NCBI RefSeq assembly: GCF_014645815.1
Contig: NZ_BMML01000006.1
Location: 232,587-296,586 of the forward strand
Direction of reading: 5' to 3'
Length of the DNA: 64,000 bases
From: Streptomyces fuscichromogenes
Lineage (GTDB): Bacteria; Actinomycetota; Actinomycetes; Streptomycetales; Streptomycetaceae
This document shows, piece after piece, positions 1-7,799 of this stretch. The first letter of the stretch is position 1. The number at the start of each line of letters is the position of its first letter. Made by a program: the position numbers and the translations under genes. The notes under the pieces are model-generated. The model was not told the DNA's origin and did no database searches. It saw only the letters and a list, made by a program, of their open reading frames with translations.

Positions 1-359
1 ACGCTGCCGACGACATGGCCGATCAGCACCGAGGCGCGGGAGATCGCCATGGTGCGGAAGCGGGCCATGATGCCCTCGGTCATGTCGGTGGCCACGGCCA
101 CCGCGGTGCCGAGCGAGGTCATGGCGGCGGTCAGGAAGAGGATGCCGGGGACCAGGTAGGCGACGTATTCGGAGCGGTCGGCATGGCCGCCGGTGAGGCC
201 GGCGCTCATCACGTTGCCGAAGACGTAGACGAACAGCAGCAGCAGGATGACCGGGGTGAGCAGGAGGTTCAGGGTGAGGGAGGGGTAGCGGCGGGCGTGC
301 AGGAGGTTGCGCCGCAGCATGGTGAGGTTGTCGCGCAGGGCGTGGGAAGCGGTGCTCAT
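1..359 (-). CDS. ABC transporter permease, DrrB/ABC-2 type (partial, C-terminus outside window)
   Basis: This is the membrane subunit of an ABC exporter; only the first ~119 residues are visible because the gene runs off the left edge. The N-terminus (MSTASHALRDNLTMLRRNLL) is followed by a first hydrophobic segment (LLLTPVILLLLFVYVFGNVM) and a YLVPGILFLTA segment, the layout of ABC-2 permeases of the daunorubicin-resistance DrrB family. The ATG at 359 overlaps the stop of the ATPase gene (ATGA), so the two are translationally coupled. By analogy the pair should export a hydrophobic compound or drug, but the substrate cannot be read from sequence. Confidence 0.88.
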   Translation of the reverse strand, partial: MSTASHALRDNLTMLRRNLLHARRYPSLTLNLLLTPVILLLLFVYVFGNVMSAGLTGGHADRSEYVAYLVPGILFLTAAMTSLGTAVAVATDMTEGIMARFRTMAISRASVLIGHVVGS

Positions 360-1333
360 CGGACGGTCTCCTTGTCGGTGGAAGCCACGGGGTTGCCGGT
401 CAGGGCGAAGAACACGTCGTCCAGGTCGGGGGTGTGCACGGACATCTCCTCGGCCTCGACGCCGGCGGCGTCCAGCCAGTCGAGGATGGCGCGCAGCTCG
501 CGCTGGCTGCCGCCGCTGGGGATCTGGAGGGCGAGGGCCTCGTCGTCCCGGGTGGTCTCGCGCAGCGCGGTCGCCGCACGCTCGTACACCGCCGGGTCGG
601 AGAACCTCAGCCGTACGTGGCCTCCGGGCACCAGCCGCTTCAGCTCCTCGGGGCTGCCCTCGGCGACGAGCCGGCCGCCGTTGAGCACCGCGATGCGGTC
701 GGCGAGCTGGTCGGCCTCGTCCAGGTACTGGGTGGTGAGGAAGACGGTGGTGCCGCCCGAGACCAGCTCGCGGATGATCTGCCACATGGTGTGGCGGGAG
801 CGCGGGTCGAGTCCGGTGGTCGGCTCGTCGAGGAAGATGATCCGCGGGCTGCCGACCAGGGTCATGGCGATGTCGAGCCGGCGCTTCATGCCGCCGGAGT
901 AGGTGGAGGCGGGCTTCCTCGCGGCCTCGGTGAGGTCGAAACGCTCCAGCAGTTCGGCGGTGACCTGCCGTCCCCGCTGCCTGGGGAGGTGGTGCAGGTC
1001 GGCCATGAGCAGCATGTTCTCCTCGCCGGTGATCAGCGAGTCCACGGCGGAGAACTGGCCGGTGACCCCGATGGCGGCCCGTACCGCCTGGGCCTCGGCG
1101 GTGAGGTCGTGCCCGGCGATCCGGGCCTCGCCGCCGTCGGCGGCGATCAGCGTGGACAGGATGTTGACCGCCGTGGTCTTGCCCGCTCCGTTGGGCCCGA
1201 GGAGCGAGAAGACCGTGCCGGCGGGCACCCGGATGTCGATGCCGTCGAGGACGGTCCTGTCCCCGTAGGCCTTCCGCAGCCCGGTGGCCGCGATCGCGAG
1301 TTCGTGTTCGGGTTCGTGTTCGTTCGTCGTCAT
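356..1333 (-). CDS. ABC transporter ATP-binding protein, DrrA family
   Basis: This is the 325-residue ATPase subunit of the DrrAB-type exporter. Walker A GPNGAGKTT lies at residues 46-54, the signature YSGGMK at 145-150, and Walker B IIFLDEP at 165-171. The switch region contains TTQYLDEADQLADRI. The C-terminal ~100 residues match the extra regulatory domain of DrrA-like ATPases. ATP hydrolysis would drive efflux through the permease encoded immediately downstream with a 4-bp overlap. DrrAB exporters are often drug self-resistance pumps, but no biosynthetic cluster is visible here. The catalytic motifs are intact. Confidence 0.93.
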   Translation of the reverse strand: MTTNEHEPEHELAIAATGLRKAYGDRTVLDGIDIRVPAGTVFSLLGPNGAGKTTAVNILSTLIAADGGEARIAGHDLTAEAQAVRAAIGVTGQFSAVDSLITGEENMLLMADLHHLPRQRGRQVTAELLERFDLTEAARKPASTYSGGMKRRLDIAMTLVGSPRIIFLDEPTTGLDPRSRHTMWQIIRELVSGGTTVFLTTQYLDEADQLADRIAVLNGGRLVAEGSPEELKRLVPGGHVRLRFSDPAVYERAATALRETTRDDEALALQIPSGGSQRELRAILDWLDAAGVEAEEMSVHTPDLDDVFFALTGNPVASTDKETVR

Positions 1334-1443
1334 GCCGCAGAGCGTGCGGCAGCGGCGGTTCAGCCTGGCTTCAGCCCGGTTTCAGCCGGGCGGGAGGCGG
1401 TTCCATACGTTTCCCATAGGAAAGGTGGTTAAGGTCCCCCACC

Positions 1444-2385
1444 ATGGATTCCACCGTTCCGATCGTCATCGCGGGTGCCCTGGTCGGCTTCGCGGTAGGG
1501 CTCACCGGCATGGGCGGCGGAGCGCTCATGACACCGATCATGGTGATGGTGTTCGGGGTGAATCCGACGGCCGCCATCGGCAGCGACCTGGCCGCGTCCG
1601 TGTTCATGAAGCCGTTCGGCGCGCTGGTGCACCAGCGGGCCGGCACCGTGCGCTGGGACATCGTGCGGTGGCTGCTGCCGTCCGCGGTCCCGGCCGCCTT
1701 CGGCGGGGTGTTCCTGCTCCGCGCGCTCGGCGACGGCGACGACCTCCAGCAGCGCGTCAAGTACGTCGTCGGTACGGCGCTGATGCTGGCCGTCGTGGGC
1801 ATGCTCACCCGGATGTGGCTCGACCGCCGCCGTACCGCCGCGGACGGCACCGCCGACGAGGACGCCCAGGTCCCGGTACGGCCCGTGGCCACGCTGCTCA
1901 TCGGGCTGGTGGGCGGGGTGATCGTGGGGATGACCTCGGTCGGCTCGGGCTCCCTGATCATCGTGATGCTGATGCTGGCCCACCCCCGGCTCAAGGCCAA
2001 CCACCTCGTCGGCACGGACCTGGTGCAGGCCATCCCGATGGTGGCCGCGGCCGCCCTGGGCCACCTGCTCGTCGGCGACGCCGACCTGGGGCTCGCGGCG
2101 ACGCTCCTGATCGGGGCGATCCCCGGGGTGCTGCTCGGCTCCCTGGTCTCCAGCCGGGTCGCGGGATCCACGGTGCGCTGGGCCCTGGTCGTACTGCTCA
2201 CCGGGTCCGGGCTGGCGATGCTGAAGGCGTCGTCCACCGTCGTCCTGCTCGGCTGCCTGGGCATGGCACTGCTCGGCACGCTCACCGCCGTACGCGACCG
2301 GCGCCGCTCCGCGGCCGCGGAGCCGCCGGAGACCGCGGACGCGGCGGACGCGGCGGAGATGGCAGGGGCCCCGGGCTCGGGGTGA
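1444..2385 (+). CDS. TauE/SafE family permease (sulfite exporter-like)
   Basis: This 313-residue polytopic membrane protein starts VPIVIAGALVGFAVGLTGMGGG, the characteristic first TauE/SafE repeat with a Gly-rich turn. The second repeat contains LLIGLVGGVIVGMTSVGSGS. The family moves sulfur-containing or organic anions across the inner membrane; the substrate here is unknown. It is divergent from the DrrA-type gene with a ~110-bp shared upstream region. The C-terminal tail (about 35 residues, Ala/Glu/Asp-rich) is longer than usual. The start at 1444 lacks a strong Shine-Dalgarno sequence, so it is only the most likely one. Confidence 0.88.
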   Translation: MDSTVPIVIAGALVGFAVGLTGMGGGALMTPIMVMVFGVNPTAAIGSDLAASVFMKPFGALVHQRAGTVRWDIVRWLLPSAVPAAFGGVFLLRALGDGDDLQQRVKYVVGTALMLAVVGMLTRMWLDRRRTAADGTADEDAQVPVRPVATLLIGLVGGVIVGMTSVGSGSLIIVMLMLAHPRLKANHLVGTDLVQAIPMVAAAALGHLLVGDADLGLAATLLIGAIPGVLLGSLVSSRVAGSTVRWALVVLLTGSGLAMLKASSTVVLLGCLGMALLGTLTAVRDRRRSAAAEPPETADAADAAEMAGAPGSG

Positions 2386-2489
2386 CCGGGGGCTCCGGGG
2401 GACCGGGGACCGGGGGGCTCCCGACTCGCGGGTGTCGCCGCTCCCGCGCGACCATGGGCAGAAGTCGAGTCGCCCCAGAAGGAGTGGGC

Positions 2490-2867
2490 ATGAGACGGAA
2501 CCGACTGCACCGACTGCTCACCTCGGCCGCGCTGCTGGGCGCGGCCGTCGCCCTGGGCCCGGCGGTGCCCCACACCGCTTCGGCCGCCCCCGCTCAGAGC
2601 TGCTCCTACGTGGCAGCGGGCTACCAGCCGACGCTGACGTACGGCGCCACCGGAGCGGCGGTCAGACAGGCGCAGTGCCTCAGCAACGCCTGGGGCGGAC
2701 AGCCGCCCAAGGTCGTCCCCGACGGGTTCTACGGCGCGGTCATGCAGCGGAAGATCGAGTGGATCCAGACCTGCCACGGGCTGCCGGCCAGCGGCGTCGT
2801 CGAGGGCCGCACCTGGCATGCGCTCTACCACCCGGCGCTGGACTGCTACGTCCCGTACCCGTCCTGA
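2490..2867 (+). CDS. Secreted peptidoglycan-binding-domain protein
   Basis: This 125-residue protein begins with an arginine-rich n-region, a hydrophobic core (SAALLGAAVALG) and an Ala-X-Ala-type cleavage zone (TASAAPAQ near residue 30). The mature part (YGATGAAVRQAQCLSNAWGG, then DGFYGAVMQRKIEWIQTCHGLPASGVV and RTWHAL) follows the PG_binding_1 fold and has four to five cysteines likely to form disulfides. AGAAGGAG lies 5 nt before the ATG at 2490 and fixes the start; the reading frame continues far upstream, but that part is not coding. No catalytic domain is present, so it is probably a small cell-wall-binding protein. Confidence 0.85.
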   Translation: MRRNRLHRLLTSAALLGAAVALGPAVPHTASAAPAQSCSYVAAGYQPTLTYGATGAAVRQAQCLSNAWGGQPPKVVPDGFYGAVMQRKIEWIQTCHGLPASGVVEGRTWHALYHPALDCYVPYPS

Positions 2868-2967
2868 ACCGCCCCCCGGCCCGCCCCTCCCCCTTTTCCC
2901 GTTAAGGTGTTGTTAAAGAAAGAGCAAAGATCCAGCGGGACGACACGACGAGACAGGGGAGACAGCC

Positions 2968-3453
2968 TTGGGGGCTCCACGCCTGAGCAGGACGCCGTTG
3001 CCGGGAATCGGGGTCCGCTACGACCTCGCCACGCGGGAGCAGGGCCGGGTGTCCGTGGTCGCGCACCGGGACGGTTCACGGATCCTGAGCGCCTACCACC
3101 AGGACGACCCGGACGCCTGCGCGCTGTCCCTGCGGCTGTCCTCGGGTGAGACGGCGGCGCTCATCGACGCGCTGATGCCGACGCACCACAGCCCGAACCT
3201 GCTGTCCACCACCGGCCTGGGGCTGGTGGCCGAGCGGATCGAACTCTCCGCGACCTCGTACTGGAACGGCCGGCTGCTGGGCGACACGCGGATGCGGACC
3301 GAGACGGGGGTGTCCATCGTCGCCGTGCTGCGCCGCGCCGAGGCGGTGCCCTCCCCCACGCCCGGCTTCCGCCTCGCCGGCGGGGACACGCTCATCGTGA
3401 TCGGCACCCGTGAGGGCGTCGACGCGGCCGCCGCGATACTCGGGCGGGAGTGA
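2968..3453 (+). CDS. Cation:proton antiporter regulatory subunit (KhtT-like, TrkA-C domain)
   Basis: This 161-residue cytosolic protein ends in a TrkA_C/RCK_C-like domain (VSIVAVLRRAEAVPSPTPGFRLAGGDTLIVIGTREGVD at residues ~112-152). The arrangement matches regulatory subunits of CPA2 antiporters such as KhtT. It starts at a TTG preceded by GGGGAG with 6-nt spacing. It lies 6 bp upstream of the antiporter gene, so the two form an operon. Ligand binding by the RCK_C domain is expected to gate the transporter; the ligand (c-di-AMP in Bacillus KhtT, by established knowledge) is not deducible here. Confidence 0.87.
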   Translation: MGAPRLSRTPLPGIGVRYDLATREQGRVSVVAHRDGSRILSAYHQDDPDACALSLRLSSGETAALIDALMPTHHSPNLLSTTGLGLVAERIELSATSYWNGRLLGDTRMRTETGVSIVAVLRRAEAVPSPTPGFRLAGGDTLIVIGTREGVDAAAAILGRE

Positions 3454-3459
3454 GCCGTC

Positions 3460-4701
3460 GTGCACGACTCCTCCGTGTTCCTGATCGAGTTCGGTGCGAT
3501 CATCCTCGGCCTCGGCCTGCTCGGCCGGCTCGCCGGACGCCTCCGCTTCTCGCCCATCCCCCTCTACCTGCTGGCCGGGCTCGCCTTCGGCAAGGGCGGC
3601 TTCTACCCGCTCGGCACCAGCGAGGAGTTCGTCGCGATCGGCGCCGAGATCGGCGTCGTACTCCTGCTGCTCATGCTCGGCCTGGAGTACACGGCCAGCG
3701 ATCTCGTCTCCAACCTCAAGACGCAGTACCCGGCGGGCCTGGTCGACGCCGCGCTGAACGCGCTGCCCGGCGCCGCGATGGCGCTGCTGCTGGGCTGGGG
3801 CCCGGTGGCGGCCGTGGTGCTGGCCGGCGTCACCTGGATCTCCTCCTCCGGGGTGATCGCCAAGGTCCTCGGCGACCTGGGGCGGCTCGGCAACCGGGAG
3901 ACCCCGGTGATCCTCAGCATCCTGGTCCTCGAAGACCTCTCCATGGCCGTCTACCTGCCGATCATCACCGCGCTGCTGGCCGGCGTCGGCCTCGCGGCGG
4001 GCAGCGTGACGCTGGCCGTCGCCCTCGGGGCCGCCGGACTGGTCCTGCTGATCGCGGTCCGCTACGGCAGGCACATCTCGCGGTTCGTCTCCAGCGACGA
4101 CTCCGAGAAGCTGCTCCTCGTGGTCCTGGGCCTGACCCTGCTGGTCGCGGGTATCGCGCAGAAGCTCCAGGTGTCCGCCGCGGTGGGGGCGTTCCTCGTC
4201 GGCATAGCGCTCTCGGGCGAGGTCGCGGAGGGCGCCCACCACCTCCTGTCACCCCTGCGCGACCTGTTCGCCGCGGTCTTCTTCGTCTTCTTCGGTCTGC
4301 ACACCGACCCGTCGAGCATCCCGCCGGTGCTGCTGCCCGCGCTCGCGCTGGCGGTCGTCACCGCCCTGACGAAGATCGCCACCGGCTACTGGGCGGCGAA
4401 ACGCGCCGGGATCTCGGCCAAGGGCCGCTGGCGGGCCGGCGGCACCCTGGTGGCCCGCGGCGAGTTCTCCATCGTCATCGCCGGCCTCGCCGTCACCGCG
4501 GGCATCGAACCCTCCCTGGGCCCCCTGGCCACGGCCTACGTCCTGATCCTGGTCATCATCGGCCCCCTCACCGCCCGCTACACCGAGCCGGTCGCCCGCC
4601 GCCTGACCCGCCGGCCGGAGCCGGCGGACCCCGTCGCCCTCGTACCCGCGCAGGCCGACCCGGCCGACGCGGCCGACCAGGACACGGTGGGCCGGGTGTG
4701 A
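3460..4701 (+). CDS. CPA2-family cation/proton antiporter (KhtU/KefB-like)
   Basis: This 413-residue membrane protein has ~12 hydrophobic segments and hallmarks of the CPA2 (Kef) antiporter fold: LGLLGRLAGRLRFSPIPLYLLAGL near the N-terminus, GVVLLLLMLGLEYTA, and the ion-binding region SSSGVIAKVLGDL with nearby Asp/Glu (VILSILVLEDLSMAVYLP). It lacks an RCK domain of its own, consistent with a separate regulatory subunit encoded immediately upstream. The GTG start at 3460 follows the previous stop by 4 nt. The probable role is K+ (or other monovalent cation) efflux in exchange for protons, for pH or osmotic control. Confidence 0.9.
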   Translation: MHDSSVFLIEFGAIILGLGLLGRLAGRLRFSPIPLYLLAGLAFGKGGFYPLGTSEEFVAIGAEIGVVLLLLMLGLEYTASDLVSNLKTQYPAGLVDAALNALPGAAMALLLGWGPVAAVVLAGVTWISSSGVIAKVLGDLGRLGNRETPVILSILVLEDLSMAVYLPIITALLAGVGLAAGSVTLAVALGAAGLVLLIAVRYGRHISRFVSSDDSEKLLLVVLGLTLLVAGIAQKLQVSAAVGAFLVGIALSGEVAEGAHHLLSPLRDLFAAVFFVFFGLHTDPSSIPPVLLPALALAVVTALTKIATGYWAAKRAGISAKGRWRAGGTLVARGEFSIVIAGLAVTAGIEPSLGPLATAYVLILVIIGPLTARYTEPVARRLTRRPEPADPVALVPAQADPADAADQDTVGRV

Positions 4702-4725
4702 TCCGGGGCATGCGCCGGACCGCCC

Positions 4726-5262
4726 CTAGACAGACGCCCCGGTCACTATCCCCAACAGCGTGAGTGTGAAGAAGGCCGTGCCCCAGGCCAGCGCCTGGCG
4801 TATGCAGCGGTACTTGGTCCAGGTGATCCGGGACAGGACCGCCAGTTGGGTCAGGTCCCGGGCGAAGGGATCGGTGCGGCGGACGGTGCGTTCCAGGTGC
4901 ACCGCCGACCTCGCCAGTCTGACGTCACCGAAGTAGTGGGTGCGGGAGCGGCGGGGATCGCCCAGCCGTGGGGCCACGGCCAGGCCCAGCAGCACGAGCG
5001 CCGGCACACAGGCGGCGGAGCCCACCCAGATCAGGAGCTGGGGGACGACCGGGTAGTGCCGCGGGGCGATGATGCCGCTGCCGATCGCGCCCAGCAGGGC
5101 GGTCAGGGCCGCACCGAGCGACGCCAGGAGCAGGCCCGCCTTGTTGTCGGCCCGTACGAGTTCCTCACGTGCCTCGGACAGCAGGACTCTGGCGAGTTCC
5201 GCCACGCGGTCGGTGGTCGCGGTAGTGGGGTCCGGGCCGGTGCCGCCTGCGGATGTGGTCAT
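4726..5262 (-). CDS. Pycsar-effector-family (DUF5706-like) membrane protein
   Basis: This 178-residue protein is the last gene of the six-gene locus spanning 4726-11666. After an acidic lead it has AREELVRADNKAGLLLASLGAALTALLGAIGSG (about residues 32-64, first helix pair), a second strongly hydrophobic segment (LLIWVGSAACVPALVLLGLAV) and a C-terminal one (ALAWGTAFFTLTLLGIVTG). This pattern, with the conserved RADNKAG motif before the first membrane helix and a late KYRCIRQAL helix, matches the family annotated as Pycsar system effectors (PycTM, DUF5706). In Pycsar, such proteins impair the membrane when a cyclic pyrimidine nucleotide is made. No separate ligand-binding domain is visible here. 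It sits 103 bp downstream of the DUF4407 gene on the same strand. Confidence 0.75.
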   Translation of the reverse strand: MTTSAGGTGPDPTTATTDRVAELARVLLSEAREELVRADNKAGLLLASLGAALTALLGAIGSGIIAPRHYPVVPQLLIWVGSAACVPALVLLGLAVAPRLGDPRRSRTHYFGDVRLARSAVHLERTVRRTDPFARDLTQLAVLSRITWTKYRCIRQALAWGTAFFTLTLLGIVTGASV

Positions 5263-5365
5263 GCTCCCCCTCCTGTTCCGTCGGTGTCGCTCTGTTCCGC
5301 CGGTGCCACCGCGGCCGCCCCGGTGTCCGGGACGGTCGCGGTGGCGCGTGTCCGATGCGGGTGCG

Positions 5366-6733
5366 TCAGACCGTCGACGAGCGGCGGATCTCGTCCTCCA
5401 GCGCGTTCACCGCCTGGCGGACGCGGATGTTCATAGCCGCCGTGTGTTCCCGGAAGGCCGCCTCCGACTCGGCGCGGTGGCGCCGGACCTCCTGCTCGAT
5501 GGCGTCCTGGGCGATCTCCAGGTCCGCGAGAGCGCGGCGCTCGGCGAGCCGCACCTGCTCACCGTGGATCTTCACCGCGCTGTTGCTCTCGCCGGTGAGC
5601 ATCCGGTCGTACGCGGTCTCCCCGGTCAGGTACTTCACCAGCACCGGAAGCATGTCCAGGAGTACGAACAGCAGGCGGACCAGCCAGATGCCCACGAACA
5701 GCACCGGGTTCCCGCTCGCGAGTTCATCGAGCGCCCGGATGCGTTCGAGGACGCCGATCTCCTTCTGCTTGGCGCGCTCCTCGTCCAGCCGCTGCTCGAT
5801 GCCGTCGGCCCGCGCCTTGAGGAACGTGTCGCGGGACGAGGTCAGCTCGCCCTCGATCTTCGAGATGCGGGTGTTCATCCCAGCGAGCCGCTGCTCGTTC
5901 CGGGCGGTGCGGTGGGTGGTCCGGTAGTCCCGTGCCTTGTCGCGCAGGCGCACGCATTCGGACGTCCGTTCGTAAAGCCCGGTCGCGGCGATACGGATCA
6001 GCCGACGGCACTCGTCCCGCACCTCGGAGTCGATGGCCTCCAGCCCGGCGCTGTCCTTGTCCACCCGCTTCTGCAGGGTGGCGGCGTCCGAGCGCAGGGC
6101 GGTCAGTTCGTCGACCCGTTCGCCGGGCGTCGCGCCGAAGGAGAGGACGTACGTCGTGTCGCAACCCGCGGGAGCGACCGTCCGGGTCGTGGCGGGCACG
6201 GGGTTGCAGCGAACCAGGTTCGTGCGCAACCGGTCCACGGTGTCGGTGCGTTCGTCCTGGACGCGTTCCTCGATGGCCGTCTGGAAGATACGCAGCACCA
6301 ACGGCTCGGCGATCACCACGCCGAGCATCAGGGCGACCAGCAGACGCGTCAGGAGCGGGGCGAGCCTACGCCGTGCGTTCGGCTGCGGCGTGACCAGCCA
6401 GCGGTCCAGGTTGAGCACGAACAGCATCCAGATGACCGTCGGCAGCAAGGCCACGAGGCTGACCCTGCCGAGCGCCTCGGTCGCGAAGTTCCACATGGAG
6501 AACGCCGCGATGACCGAGGTACCGAGCACCACCCCGCCCAGAGCCGTGTACTTGCTCCGCTCGTACCGGACCCTGGACAGCAGCTCCTCGTCGACACCGG
6601 TCAGGGTCCGCAGACCCCGTGCGGCGTCGGTGCCGGGGCGGATACGGCCCGTGCGGCGGGTTGCCCCGGCCTCCGTGCCCCTGCGGTCCGCCGGGCCGGT
6701 GGCCGTCGTGTGGTTCGTCGGGAAGTCAGTCAA
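5366..6733 (-). CDS. DUF4407 membrane protein
   Basis: This is a predicted 455-residue DUF4407 protein. From the chosen start, residues ~62-85 (TALGGVVLGTSVIAAFSMWNF), ~91-114 and ~128-150 form three membrane segments. A long charged coiled-coil region follows (about 155-335, with FGATPGERVDELTALRSDAA), then a fourth membrane segment (PVLFVGIWLVRLLFVLLDMLP) and a terminal coiled coil. The TTG at 6733 overlaps the end of the SPFH-like gene by 8 bp and has GAGGA eight nt upstream; no ATG or GTG is available before the first membrane helix. The biochemical function of DUF4407 is unknown; its architecture suggests a membrane scaffold. Confidence 0.82.
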   Translation of the reverse strand: MTDFPTNHTTATGPADRRGTEAGATRRTGRIRPGTDAARGLRTLTGVDEELLSRVRYERSKYTALGGVVLGTSVIAAFSMWNFATEALGRVSLVALLPTVIWMLFVLNLDRWLVTPQPNARRRLAPLLTRLLVALMLGVVIAEPLVLRIFQTAIEERVQDERTDTVDRLRTNLVRCNPVPATTRTVAPAGCDTTYVLSFGATPGERVDELTALRSDAATLQKRVDKDSAGLEAIDSEVRDECRRLIRIAATGLYERTSECVRLRDKARDYRTTHRTARNEQRLAGMNTRISKIEGELTSSRDTFLKARADGIEQRLDEERAKQKEIGVLERIRALDELASGNPVLFVGIWLVRLLFVLLDMLPVLVKYLTGETAYDRMLTGESNSAVKIHGEQVRLAERRALADLEIAQDAIEQEVRRHRAESEAAFREHTAAMNIRVRQAVNALEDEIRRSSTV

Positions 6734-7799
6734 CGAGATCGTCCTCGTCCTTGACGAAACCCCCCTGCGGGTCGCGTGCGCCTTCCCGGCCCGCCGCCGG
6801 GCGACCGGAGCGGGCCTGCCCCGACTCGACCATGCGGGCCGCGCCCGAGACGCCTCCGACACCACGCGCGGCCTGGCCGCCCGTCTCCCGCAGGACCTGT
6901 TCCAGGACCTGGTGGTAGTCGACGTACTCGCTGCCGGCCATCTGCCGAAGCAGGGTCAGCACCGTCTCCCGGTGCATCTCGGCGCCCGCCGTCTCCATCG
7001 ACCGCGCGTGGGCCCGGTCCTCCGTCTCGGCCTGGTACCGGCGCGCCGATTCCTGCTCGGTGCTCCGGTGGACGCGGGCCGCCACCTCGGTGACGTCGAT
7101 CTCCTCGCGGGCGATGCCGAAGGCGTCCACGTGGTCGGAGCCCTGGGAGAGCAGTTCCGCGATCCGGCGTGCGTCCTGGGTCTCGAAGTCGCGCTGTCCC
7201 TTTCGGAGTTCCCAGGAGCGCCGCTCGTCGCGGAGCTTCTGCTCCCAGTCCCGCAGGTCGTCCGAGGCGTACACCTCCGCGCTGACGAACTCGACGCTCA
7301 TGCCCGCGACCCGCGGCGGCACGATCGCGCTGTAGGCGGTCATCCGGTGGCCGGCCTCGGTGCGCACCGCGTTGATCTCCTCCACCCGGTGCCCGGCGCT
7401 CACTCTCGGCAGGTCGCTGTCGCCCAGCAGATAGGCCCGCAGCGGAACGGTGACGTCGATGATGCCCTGCCGGGCGACGACGGCCGGGTCGGTCACCTGG
7501 CAGGTGAAGGACGCCCGCATCGTGAAGTTGTCCGCCTCGCTGACCGACGGCAGCGGGCGCTCCACGTCGACCAGGCGGGCCCGGGTGTCGACCAGGCTGA
7601 CGGAGGAGGCGTCGAGCACGTCCGGGTGGGACGGATCGAAGACCATGCCCTCGGGAAAGGTGCGGTAGTTCCCGCCGACCCTGAAGACATGGACCGCGCC
7701 CGGCGGCAACGGCGGTACGTCCTCGCGGCGGCGGCGCCGAGACCACCAGGTGCCCTGGACCGTGGCCAGGATGTGCTCGGCTATGACCGGATAGTTCAC
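6726..7799 (-). CDS. SPFH/band-7-like coiled-coil protein
   Basis: This 357-residue protein has an N-terminal basic stretch, then PPGAVHVFRVGGNYRTFPEGMVFDPSHPDVL and a beta-rich region (SVSLVDTRARLVDVERPLP; FTMRASFTCQVTDPAVVARQG) resembling the SPFH (band 7/stomatin/flotillin) domain at ~35-180. A long charged helix follows (ASDDLRDWEQKLRDERRSWE to about residue 290), as in flotillins. No N-terminal transmembrane helix is obvious. SPFH proteins scaffold membrane microdomains, which fits the two membrane proteins encoded next. The GTG start overlaps the upstream stop (GTGA), with AAGGAGG 9 nt upstream. The SPFH assignment is by pattern only. Confidence 0.7.
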   Translation of the reverse strand: MNYPVIAEHILATVQGTWWSRRRRREDVPPLPPGAVHVFRVGGNYRTFPEGMVFDPSHPDVLDASSVSLVDTRARLVDVERPLPSVSEADNFTMRASFTCQVTDPAVVARQGIIDVTVPLRAYLLGDSDLPRVSAGHRVEEINAVRTEAGHRMTAYSAIVPPRVAGMSVEFVSAEVYASDDLRDWEQKLRDERRSWELRKGQRDFETQDARRIAELLSQGSDHVDAFGIAREEIDVTEVAARVHRSTEQESARRYQAETEDRAHARSMETAGAEMHRETVLTLLRQMAGSEYVDYHQVLEQVLRETGGQAARGVGGVSGAARMVESGQARSGRPAAGREGARDPQGGFVKDEDDLVD